64,000 nucleotides of DNA from Pannonibacter anstelovis (GTDB lineage: Bacteria > Pseudomonadota > Alphaproteobacteria > Rhizobiales > Stappiaceae). Both the position numbers and the translations under genes were made by a program. The notes under the pieces were generated by a model. It ran no database searches. It was not told the origin of the DNA and was given only the letters and a program-made list of their open reading frames with translations. The stretch is from the NCBI RefSeq assembly GCF_036881715.1, contig NZ_JBAKBF010000009.1, positions 62,001 through 126,000 on the forward strand, given 5' to 3'. Positions 16,213 to 23,525 of the stretch are shown piece after piece (the stretch's first letter is position 1; each line of letters opens with the position of its first letter).

Positions 16213-16340
16213 TGCGGATGGTGAGGCGCCATTGGTGACATTGCGCCTCACCGCCCCTCAATGACCAGCGGATTCATACATCAGGTTCGAACTCCGCCCG
16301 CAATGACGCATTTGCTTTCCGGGAAAACGCCTGCCGCCCC

Positions 16341-16359
16341 CCTCCCCCTGGTGGGGAGG
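16341..16359. promoter_or_regulatory. GC-rich hairpin between binding-protein and ATPase genes
   Basis: CCTCCCC-CTGGT-GGGGAGG, with further C-rich flanks, lies in the 239-base gap after the TorT-like gene. Such hairpins often protect the upstream binding-protein mRNA so that it exceeds the membrane components. The sequence also resembles short palindromic intergenic elements spread through rhizobial genomes. No T-run follows, so full termination is unlikely. Confidence 0.5.
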
Positions 16360-16451
16360 AGGGCTGAAGCGCCGTGGCAGAGGAACAAATCCTCCCGATA
16401 TCCACACAGCCCGGAAGACACCACAGGCACAGTCCTGAAGGAGAATGGCAG

Positions 16452-17969
16452 ATGTCCGTGAACCGGAAGCCGCTCGTCGAGATGACCGGGATAGCCAAGC
16501 ATTATCCCGGTGTGAAAGCTCTTGATGGCGTGAATTTCACGCTGGAAGCGGGGGAAGTACATGTGCTGTTCGGCGAGAACGGCGCGGGCAAGTCCACCCT
16601 CATCTCGGTCCTGGCGGGCGTGAACCAGCCCAGCGCCGGAGAGATCCGCATTGACGGGGAGCCGGTGCATTTTGTGGGCGTGCGCGATGCACAGGCCGCA
16701 GGTGTCGGTGCGGTATTTCAGGAATTCTCGCTGGTGCCCACCATGACGGTGGCCGAGAACATCTATCTGGGCGACGAGCCCCGGCGCGGCCCCTTCATCG
16801 ACCGGCGTGCCATGCGGCGCGAAGCCCACGCCCTCTTCGCCCGCCTCGGCTTCGAGGTAGACGTGAGCCGCCGGGTGCTGTCGCTCTCCCGCGCCGAACA
16901 GCAGATGGTGGAAATCGCCAAGGCGCTGCACCGCAAGGCGCGCATTCTCATTCTGGACGAGCCCACAGCCTCACTGACCGAGCGCGAGACAGAACGGCTC
17001 TTCGCCTTCATACGCTCTGCCGTGACCGAAGGCGTGGGTGTCGTCTACATCTCCCACCGCATCCAGGAATTTCAGGCCATCGCCAGCCGCATCACCGTGC
17101 TGCGCGACGGGCGGCTGATCGGCACGGTGGATGCCAAAGGCATCAGCGAAAAGGCGCTGGTGGAGATGATGACGGGCCGCCCGGTGGACGAAATCTATCC
17201 GGCCATCACCCGCGCCGCCGTCCCCAAACCGGTGCTCTCCATCCGCGGCCTTCATGCCTGGGGGGTTGCGGGCGTGGATCTTGATATCCGCGCAGGCGAA
17301 GTGCTGGGCGTCGCCGGGCTGGTCGGCTCGGGCAAATCCCGCTGCTTCCGGGCCATGCTGGGCCTCAACCGCATCGAGGCGGGCGAGGTGCGGCTGAAGG
17401 GCCGGGATGTGACGGGGCAGCCGGTGCGCCGCCTGCTGCGTGAAGGCATCTTCTACCTGCCCTCGGACCGCAAGAGCGAAGGCCTGGTGCTGGGCGCCAC
17501 CACCCGCGACAACCTAAAACTGGCGCTGATGGACCGGGCGGACATGCGCAGCGCCGCCGGTCTGCTCTCCCCCTCCCGCCTGTCGGCGGAGGCGGGCCGC
17601 ATTGGCCGGAAGGTGGATCTGGCGGATGCCTATATGGGCCGCATGGCCTCCAGCCTCTCCGGCGGCAATCAGCAGAAGATCCTCTTTGGCAAGGGTTTTG
17701 CCGAAGACCGGGAGATCTACATCTTCGACGAGCCGACCGTCGGCGTCGACATGGGCACGCGCGCCGCACTCTACCGCATCATCAAGCAGGTGGCGGAAGC
17801 GGGGAAGGCGGTCGTCGTCATCTCCTCGGACCTGCATGAAGTGATGCACCTCGCCCACCGGCTCATCGTCTTCTCGCAAGGGCGCATCTCCGCCGAATTC
17901 GATCAGACCCAGATTTCCGAGGCGGCGGTTCTGCGCGCCTTCTTCAGCAACGAAAGGCATGCCGCATGA
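16452..17969 (+). CDS. Sugar-type ABC importer ATPase (RbsA/MglA family, two ATPase domains)
   Basis: A 505-residue duplicated ABC ATPase. The first domain has Walker A FGENGAGKST and Walker B LILDEPTASLT. The second has the degenerate Walker A AGLVGSGKS, the signature LSGGNQQK and Walker B IFDEPTVGVD. This is the RbsA/MglA/XylG layout, in which one polypeptide provides both ATPase sites. The ATG at 16452 follows AAGGAG; an earlier in-frame start at 16374 lacks a site. The stop overlaps the permease start by 4 bases. It powers import for the TorT-like binding protein. Confidence 0.93.
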   Translation: MSVNRKPLVEMTGIAKHYPGVKALDGVNFTLEAGEVHVLFGENGAGKSTLISVLAGVNQPSAGEIRIDGEPVHFVGVRDAQAAGVGAVFQEFSLVPTMTVAENIYLGDEPRRGPFIDRRAMRREAHALFARLGFEVDVSRRVLSLSRAEQQMVEIAKALHRKARILILDEPTASLTERETERLFAFIRSAVTEGVGVVYISHRIQEFQAIASRITVLRDGRLIGTVDAKGISEKALVEMMTGRPVDEIYPAITRAAVPKPVLSIRGLHAWGVAGVDLDIRAGEVLGVAGLVGSGKSRCFRAMLGLNRIEAGEVRLKGRDVTGQPVRRLLREGIFYLPSDRKSEGLVLGATTRDNLKLALMDRADMRSAAGLLSPSRLSAEAGRIGRKVDLADAYMGRMASSLSGGNQQKILFGKGFAEDREIYIFDEPTVGVDMGTRAALYRIIKQVAEAGKAVVVISSDLHEVMHLAHRLIVFSQGRISAEFDQTQISEAAVLRAFFSNERHAA

Positions 17970-19003
17970 CGCTCGACGCCGGGACCGCCCCCATGGCGGC
18001 CAGAACGCTGCCCAGCCGCGCAGGCTCGCTTGCGCGGGAGACGTTCCTCCGAACCGGAGTTCTGCCCCTGTTCATGACCGCCGCCGTGGTGATTTTCACC
18101 CTCGCCTCTCCGCAGTTCCTGACGCTTGGCAATCTGACCAATGTGGCGCGCCAGTCGGTGTACCTCATCCTCGTGTCGCTGGGGCAGATGACCGTGCTCA
18201 TCACCGGCGGCTTCGACCTTGCGGTGGGCACCGCCATCGCCATGACTTCGGTCGTCTCGGCCATGATCATGGTGCATCTGGGCGGCCTCTTCCCCGATGC
18301 CGGATGGCTGGTGATCCTGCCCGGCCTTCTCGCCGGTCTCGCCGCCGCGCTGGCCATTGGCATGGTCAACGGCTTCGGCGTTGCCAAATTCGGCGTCTCG
18401 CCCTTCATCATGACGCTGGGCGTGCAATCGGCCGGCGCGGGCGCCGCCCTGTTTCTGACCGGCGGCGTCCCGGTCGGCAACCTGCCCTATGAGTTCGGCG
18501 ACCTCTTCGGCTTCGGCCGGGTGGCGGGCGTTCCGGTGCCGGTGCTGGTGGCGCTCGTTGCCATTGCGGTAATGTGGGTGCTGATGAACCGCACCCGCAC
18601 GGGTGCCCGCATCTATGCCATCGGCGGCAACATCAAAGCGGCGCAGCTGTCCGGCATCAACACCGCACGCACGCTCTTCATCGCCTATCTCATCTGCGCC
18701 GCCCTTGCCTCCATCGCCGGCATCCTGCTGACGGCCCGTGTGGAAAGCGGCGAGACCAATCTGGGCGGCACGATTGCCATGGAATCCATCGCTGCCTGCG
18801 TCATCGCCGGGGTGTCGCTGCGCGGCGGCATTGGCCGGGTGGAGAATGTGGTGCTGGGCGCCTTCTTCATCGTGCTGGTCCAGAACGGCATGAACATCAT
18901 GCAGATCGGCTCCTACATGCAGATGGTTCTGCTGGGCGGGCTGCTCATCCTTGCCGTGGTGGCGGACCAGTACCGCTACCGCATGCTGACCGGCGGGCGG
19001 TAA
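17966..19003 (+). CDS. ABC importer permease, RbsC family
   Basis: A 345-residue permease of the branched-chain/ribose type (BPD_transp_2) with about nine to ten hydrophobic helices. It includes VSLGQMTVLITGGFDLAVGT and the conserved loop GARIYAIGGNIKAAQLSGIN, which faces the ATPase. A single permease probably forms a homodimer with the upstream double ATPase. It is the last gene of the operon that begins with pxpA. Confidence 0.92.
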   Translation: MTLDAGTAPMAARTLPSRAGSLARETFLRTGVLPLFMTAAVVIFTLASPQFLTLGNLTNVARQSVYLILVSLGQMTVLITGGFDLAVGTAIAMTSVVSAMIMVHLGGLFPDAGWLVILPGLLAGLAAALAIGMVNGFGVAKFGVSPFIMTLGVQSAGAGAALFLTGGVPVGNLPYEFGDLFGFGRVAGVPVPVLVALVAIAVMWVLMNRTRTGARIYAIGGNIKAAQLSGINTARTLFIAYLICAALASIAGILLTARVESGETNLGGTIAMESIAACVIAGVSLRGGIGRVENVVLGAFFIVLVQNGMNIMQIGSYMQMVLLGGLLILAVVADQYRYRMLTGGR

Positions 19004-19085
19004 CGCCCGTCCGGGACGGGAGGGGGCGGCACCACCGCACCATACTGGCCGTTCCCTCCCGGCCTCCCTTTCGCCTTCAGGTTCC

Positions 19086-19904
19086 TCAGAACGACGCCGG
19101 GGTATTGACCCACAGGAGCACGGTCTCGCCGTCGCTGAGATTACGCCAGGAATGCGGGCGGCGGCTTTCGAAATAGAAGGAATCGCCCGCCTGCAGGGTG
19201 ATGAAACGGTCCTGCTCCAGAATGATCTCCAGCGCTCCCGACAGCACATGGACGAATTCCTCCCCCTCATGGGCATAGGCGCCTTCGCTGGATGCGCCGG
19301 GGGCGAGCACGAAGCGGTGGCATTCCATCTGGAATGGCCCTTCCGCCAGCACCTGAACCACCACCCCCGAAGCCGTGGGCGGCCAGCTGGCCCAGGTGCC
19401 GCTGCGCACCAGAGATTCGCCCGTACCTCCGCCCTGCGTGCCCGTAAGGGCTGCCAGCGTTGTGCCGAAATGGCCAGCCAGATCGCGCAGCGCCTTCAGT
19501 GACAGGCCCTGCGAGGTTCGCTCGAAGGTCGACAGAACGGAGGATGAGACCGCGATGGCGGCGCTCACCTGCCCAAGCGTCTGCCCGGCCTCGCGCCGCA
19601 GATGCCTGAACTTCGGCCCCAGTTGCGGTACAGCGGCACGGCGGACGGCCTTACGCTGCCGGGATGGCTTACCCGCCGTCTCCGCCAGCCCCTCGCGGAT
19701 GGCTGCCGGATTGATCCCCTTTTCCTGCCGCAGCCAGCTGATCTTCTTCAGCTGCTCCACATGCGCCTCGCTGTAGAGCCGCTGCCCTTTGTCCGTGCGC
19801 AGCGGCTCGATCAGGCCCTGGCTCTCCCACAGCCGCAGCGTGGACGCAGATACGCCGGCCATGCGCGCCGCTTCGGCGATCTTGAAACGCACCGGTTCTG
19901 TCAT
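19086..19904 (-). CDS. MerR-XRE-cupin fusion transcriptional regulator
   Basis: A 272-residue regulator with three modules: a MerR winged helix at about 6-73 (FKIAEAARMAGVSASTLRLW), an XRE helix-turn-helix at about 97-152 (GQVSAAIAVSSSVLSTFE), and a C-terminal cupin at about 185-268 (GAYAHEGEEFVHVLSGALE, AGDSFYFESRRPHSW). XRE-cupin proteins such as PuuR regulate amine and GABA metabolism; the added MerR head is less common. The ATG at 19904 is preferred over an upstream GTG at 19934. It diverges from gabT across a region with a MerR-type palindrome, so it probably controls gabT-gabD. The cupin may bind a small metabolite. Confidence 0.85.
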   Translation of the reverse strand: MTEPVRFKIAEAARMAGVSASTLRLWESQGLIEPLRTDKGQRLYSEAHVEQLKKISWLRQEKGINPAAIREGLAETAGKPSRQRKAVRRAAVPQLGPKFRHLRREAGQTLGQVSAAIAVSSSVLSTFERTSQGLSLKALRDLAGHFGTTLAALTGTQGGGTGESLVRSGTWASWPPTASGVVVQVLAEGPFQMECHRFVLAPGASSEGAYAHEGEEFVHVLSGALEIILEQDRFITLQAGDSFYFESRRPHSWRNLSDGETVLLWVNTPASF

Positions 19905-19936
19905 AGCCTTGGCCGCTCCGCTGTTCGAATCCACGA

Positions 19937-19952
19937 GCCACTAAGAAGTGGC
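19937..19952. promoter_or_regulatory. Short inverted repeat upstream of the MerR-XRE-cupin gene
   Basis: GCCACT-AAGA-AGTGGC is a perfect 6-bp inverted repeat 33 bases before the chosen start of the fusion regulator. It is separate from the larger MerR-type palindrome nearby and could be a second binding site, for example for the XRE domain. Confidence 0.4.
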
Positions 19953-19966
19953 ATGAACGGGATTGC

Positions 19967-19991
19967 AACTCTACAGAAAAAATGTAGAGTT
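19967..19991. promoter_or_regulatory. MerR-type operator in the regulator-gabT divergent region
   Basis: AACTCTACA-N7-TGTAGAGTT is a perfect 9-7-9 palindrome. Arms of about 7-9 bases separated by 7 bases are the layout of MerR-family operators such as that of CueR. A TTGCAA (19963-19968) overlaps its left edge and could be the -35 element of gabT, which would place the palindrome over the promoter spacer, as is usual for MerR activators. Confidence 0.65.
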
Positions 19992-20048
19992 TTGATCCGG
20001 TGGTGCGGACTGGCAATTTTTGCCATGTTTCCCTGTCTGGAGATGAAG

Positions 20049-21326
20049 ATGCAGAATTCACAGATCGCGGCCCGGCGGGCTGCTGCCATTTCACGCGGTG
20101 TCGGCGTGACGACGCAGGTCTATGCCCACAAGGCCGAAAATGCCGAGATCTGGGATGTGGAAGGCCGCCGCTACATCGACTTTGCCGCAGGCATTGCCGT
20201 GGTCAACACCGGCCACCGGCATCCGAAGGTGATCGAGGCCGTGAAGGCGCAGCTCGACAGCTTCACCCACACCTGCCACCAGGTCGTGCCTTACGAGAAC
20301 TATGTGGCGCTGGCCGAGAAACTGAATGCCGCCGTGCCCGGCGATTTCGCCAAGAAGACCATCTTCGTCACCACCGGCGCCGAGGCGGTGGAAAATGCCG
20401 TCAAGATTGCCCGCGCCGCCACGAACCGGCCTGCCGTCATCGCCTTTACCGGCGCCTTCCATGGCCGCACTTTCATGGGCATGACGCTGACCGGCAAGGT
20501 GCAGCCCTACAAGGCCGGTTTCGGCGCCATGATGCCGGATGTTTTCCACGTGCCCTTCCCTGTGGAGCTGCATGGCGTTTCCATAGAGGATACGCTCTCC
20601 GTGCTCGACAAACTGTTCAAGGCGGATGTGGACCCGGCCCGCGTCGCCGCCTTCATCATCGAGCCCGTGCAGGGCGAGGGCGGCTTTTATGAAGTGCCGC
20701 GCGCCTTCATGGAAAAGCTGCAGGAGATCGCCCGCAAGCACGGCATCCTGCTGATTGCCGACGAAGTGCAGACCGGCTTTGCCCGCACCGGCAAACTCTT
20801 CGCCATGGAGCATTACGGCGTGGTGCCGGACATCACCACCATGGCCAAGGGCCTCGGCGGCGGTTTCCCGATTGCCGCCGTCACGGGCCGGGCCGAGATC
20901 ATGGATGCCCCTGCACCCGGTGGCCTCGGCGGCACCTATGGCGGCAACCCGATTGGCGTTGCCGCAGGTCTTGCCGTGCTGGAAGTAATCGAGGAAGAGG
21001 GCTTGTGCGAGCGCGCCGTCAACCTCGGCAACCGGCTGAAGCAGCGCCTCTCCGGCCTAGCCGCCAGCGTGCCGCAGATTGCCGACGTTCGCGGCCCCGG
21101 CTTCATGAATGCGGTGGAGTTCAATGTTCCGGGAACCTCCACCCCCGACGCAGAGTTCACCAACCGGGTGCGCGAAAAGGCGCTGGAGCGCGGCTTGATC
21201 CTGCTCACCTGTGGCGTCTACGGTAACGTCATCCGTTTCCTTGCGCCCGTCACCATTCCCGATGATGTGTTCAGCGAGGCGCTGGACATTCTCGAAGCTG
21301 CGCTCCTCAGCGCGAAGGAAGGCTGA
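20049..21326 (+). CDS. gabT: 4-aminobutyrate transaminase
   Basis: A 425-residue class III aminotransferase. It has the N-terminal DVEGRRYIDFAAGIAVVNTG, HQVVPYENYV, FTGAFHGRTFMG, EPVQGEGGF, IADEVQTGFARTG, and the PLP lysine in TTMAKGLGGGFPIAA. It moves the amino group of GABA to 2-oxoglutarate, giving succinate semialdehyde. The start at 20049 fits family length and a GGAG 6-7 bases upstream; a much longer in-frame extension back to 19602 overlaps the divergent regulator and is not used. gabD follows after 3 bases. 5-aminovalerate is a possible alternative substrate. Confidence 0.92.
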   Translation: MQNSQIAARRAAAISRGVGVTTQVYAHKAENAEIWDVEGRRYIDFAAGIAVVNTGHRHPKVIEAVKAQLDSFTHTCHQVVPYENYVALAEKLNAAVPGDFAKKTIFVTTGAEAVENAVKIARAATNRPAVIAFTGAFHGRTFMGMTLTGKVQPYKAGFGAMMPDVFHVPFPVELHGVSIEDTLSVLDKLFKADVDPARVAAFIIEPVQGEGGFYEVPRAFMEKLQEIARKHGILLIADEVQTGFARTGKLFAMEHYGVVPDITTMAKGLGGGFPIAAVTGRAEIMDAPAPGGLGGTYGGNPIGVAAGLAVLEVIEEEGLCERAVNLGNRLKQRLSGLAASVPQIADVRGPGFMNAVEFNVPGTSTPDAEFTNRVREKALERGLILLTCGVYGNVIRFLAPVTIPDDVFSEALDILEAALLSAKEG

Positions 21327-21329
21327 ACC

Positions 21330-22808
21330 ATGACGATTTCCAACTCTCTCCTGTCCCGCCTGAAGGATGCTTCGCTCGCCACGGACAAAGCCTATATCAA
21401 CGGCTCCTGGCGCTCGGCCAGCGAAAGCGGCGCCACCTTCGAGGTCACCAACCCGGCCAATGGCGAGGTCATCGCCACCCTGCCGGACATGGGCCGCGAG
21501 GAAACCGCGCAGGCCATCGACGCCGCCCATGCTGCGCAGGCTGCCTGGGCCGCCCGGACGGGCAAGGACCGGGCAGCCGTGCTGCGCAAGCTCTTCGATC
21601 TGATGGTGGCCAATGCGGATGATCTGGCCACCATCCTGACGATGGAAATGGGCAAGCCCTGGGCCGAGGCGCGCGGCGAGATCCTCTATGGCGCCTCCTA
21701 CATGGAGTGGTTCGCCGAAGAGGCAAAGCGCGTCTATGGCGACACCATCCCCGGTCATCAGCCGGACAAGCGCATCATCGTCATCCGGCAGCCCGTGGGT
21801 GTGGTGGCGGCCATCACGCCGTGGAATTTCCCCAATGCCATGCTGGCGCGCAAGCTCGCCCCGGCGCTGGCAGCCGGCTGCGCCATGGTGTCGAAGCCCG
21901 CCGCCGAAACCCCGCTGTCCGCCCTGGCCCTCGCCGTTCTGGCAGAGCGCGCCGGCCTTCCGGGCGGGCTCTACAACGTGATCCTGGGCACCGATGCACC
22001 GGCCATCGGCCAGGAGTTCACCAGCAACGCCAAGGTGCGCAAGCTCACCTTCACCGGCTCCACCGAGGTTGGCCGCATCCTGATGCGTCAGGGCGCGGAC
22101 AACATCATGAAGCTGGGGCTGGAACTGGGCGGCAACGCGCCCTTCATCGTCTTCGAGGACGCTGATCTCGACGCCGCCGTCGAGGGCGCCATGGTCTCGA
22201 AGTACCGCAACAACGGACAGACCTGCGTCTGCGCCAACCGCATCTATGTGCATGCGGATGTCTACGACGCCTTCGCCGAAAAGCTGGCGGCCAAGGTTTC
22301 GGCCATGAAGGTGGGCGATGGCTTCGAGGAAGGCGTCAATGCCGGTCCGCTGATTGATGACGCCGCCCTTGCCAAGGTCAACGATCACATCGCCGACGCC
22401 ACCTCCAAGGGCGCCAAGGTGATGCTGGGCGGCAAGGCGCACCAGCGCGGCGGCCTGTTCTTCGAGCCGACGGTGCTGACCGACGTGACCCCGGCCATGA
22501 AGATTGCCCGCGAGGAAACCTTCGGCCCGGTCGCCCCGCTCTTCCGCTTCAACACCGAGGCGGACGTGATCGCCATGGCCAACAACACGGAGTTCGGCCT
22601 CGCCTCCTATTTCTACTCCCGCGATGTGTCGAAGATCTTCCGCGTCGCCGAGGCGCTGGAATATGGCATGGTCGGCATCAACACCGGCCTCATCTCCACC
22701 GAAGTCGCCCCCTTCGGCGGCATCAAGCAGTCCGGCCAGGGCCGCGAAGGCTCCCGCTACGGCCTCGAGGACTACACCGAAATGAAGTACCTCTGCCTCA
22801 GCATCTGA
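21330..22808 (+). CDS. gabD: Succinate-semialdehyde dehydrogenase
   Basis: A 492-residue NAD(P)-dependent aldehyde dehydrogenase. It shows VVAAITPWNFPNAM, the cofactor loop FTGSTEVGRIL, the catalytic glutamate in LELGGNAPFIVF and the catalytic cysteine in NNGQTCVCANRIY. It oxidises succinate semialdehyde to succinate, completing GABA catabolism. It is cotranscribed with gabT and followed by a strong terminator. The family also includes glutarate-semialdehyde dehydrogenases, but the gabT pairing favours GabD. Confidence 0.92.
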   Translation: MTISNSLLSRLKDASLATDKAYINGSWRSASESGATFEVTNPANGEVIATLPDMGREETAQAIDAAHAAQAAWAARTGKDRAAVLRKLFDLMVANADDLATILTMEMGKPWAEARGEILYGASYMEWFAEEAKRVYGDTIPGHQPDKRIIVIRQPVGVVAAITPWNFPNAMLARKLAPALAAGCAMVSKPAAETPLSALALAVLAERAGLPGGLYNVILGTDAPAIGQEFTSNAKVRKLTFTGSTEVGRILMRQGADNIMKLGLELGGNAPFIVFEDADLDAAVEGAMVSKYRNNGQTCVCANRIYVHADVYDAFAEKLAAKVSAMKVGDGFEEGVNAGPLIDDAALAKVNDHIADATSKGAKVMLGGKAHQRGGLFFEPTVLTDVTPAMKIAREETFGPVAPLFRFNTEADVIAMANNTEFGLASYFYSRDVSKIFRVAEALEYGMVGINTGLISTEVAPFGGIKQSGQGREGSRYGLEDYTEMKYLCLSI

Positions 22809-22831
22809 GAATAGCGGCAGACTGAAACACA

Positions 22832-22865
22832 AATCCCCCGAAGCTGGCGGGCTTCGGGGGATTTT
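22832..22865 (+). terminator. Rho-independent terminator after gabD
   Basis: AATCCCCCGAAGC, a 6-base loop (TGGCGG), GCTTCGGGGGATT and a TT run form a 13-bp GC-rich hairpin 24 bases after the gabD stop. It ends the gabT-gabD transcript. The remaining gap to the tRNA gene (to about 23031) shows no other feature. Confidence 0.9.
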
Positions 22866-23031
22866 GCTGTTTCGCTCAAATGTTGTCCGCCGAAACCTGG
22901 CATTCAGGCGGCGCGAGCCCGCCCAAGGCCCAGACACACTCGAGGTCAACGCCTCAGCGCGAGAAAAACTGCGCCCGGCAAGTCTATTTCGTTGCCTGAA
23001 CTGTCTTGGGTGATTTCGCAGGGGGAAGAAA

Positions 23032-23108
23032 TGGCGCGCCCGAAAGGATTCGAACCTCTGACCCCCAGATTCGTAGTCTGGTGCTCTATCCAGCTGAGCT
23101 ACGGGCGC
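23032..23108 (-). tRNA. tRNA-Arg (anticodon ACG)
   Basis: A 77-base cloverleaf with the CCA end encoded. The acceptor stem GCGCCCG pairs with CGGGCGC, the D-loop includes AGCTCAGCTGGATAGAGC, and the anticodon stem CCAGA/TCTGG encloses the loop CTACGAA (anticodon ACG). The T-arm contains GGTTCGAATCC. It reads CGN arginine codons after A34 is changed to inosine. No direct repeat or integrase gene is seen beside it. Confidence 0.97.
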
Positions 23109-23218
23109 GCAGTGCCTGTGTGAGGCAGTGTCCGGTTGCTGGCCTTCTGGATAAACCGTTGAAGGAACCGGACAGCTGTTCGTTCACCGCGTTGCCGCGG
23201 CGGCTGCGAACGAGGCGG

Positions 23219-23247
23219 TATCTACCGGCCTCCCGGCCGGAATGCAA
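23219..23247 (-). promoter_or_regulatory. Candidate promoter of tRNA-Arg
   Basis: On the minus strand TTGCAT, a 17-base spacer (which itself contains the CCGGCC/GGCCGG repeat) and TAGATA lie about 110 bases before the tRNA 5' end. The spacing is ideal and both hexamers are fair matches to the housekeeping consensus. Confidence 0.5.
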
Positions 23248-23525
23248 GGGGCGTTTTTGAGTTTTTTTATCAGGCACCGGAAAACCCCAGTCTCTTGCGG
23301 AAAAATGACGGGCAAGCCGCTGTGCATGGCGGTGGATAACATATCCGGCAAAGGGCCCTGCGGCCGCGCTTTCGCAAAAACTTTCAACCTGATTTGCTCG
23401 AGAGACCGGAACAGCATCCACACCGCCGTGATGACTGACGCCTCGATCCGCCAAACACTTGCCGCTGAATACCAGGACGCAGAGAGACCGACGGGTCTCA
23501 GCGGGTCAGGATTGTCGAAAGCCTG
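23248..23525. other. Intergenic region without a recognisable gene
   Basis: Between the tRNA promoter and the end of the histidine kinase gene I find no open frame with protein-like content, no RNA fold I recognise and no mobile-element ends. A run of seven T residues near 23262-23270 is the only composition feature. Confidence 0.5.

Noticed and set aside
19602..20048. N-terminal extension of gabT
   Set aside because: It overlaps the divergent MerR-XRE-cupin gene and its operator, and the family start with a ribosome site is at 20049.
23032..23108. tRNA-Arg as integration site of a mobile element
   Set aside because: No integrase and no direct repeat of the tRNA end found on either side within the window.
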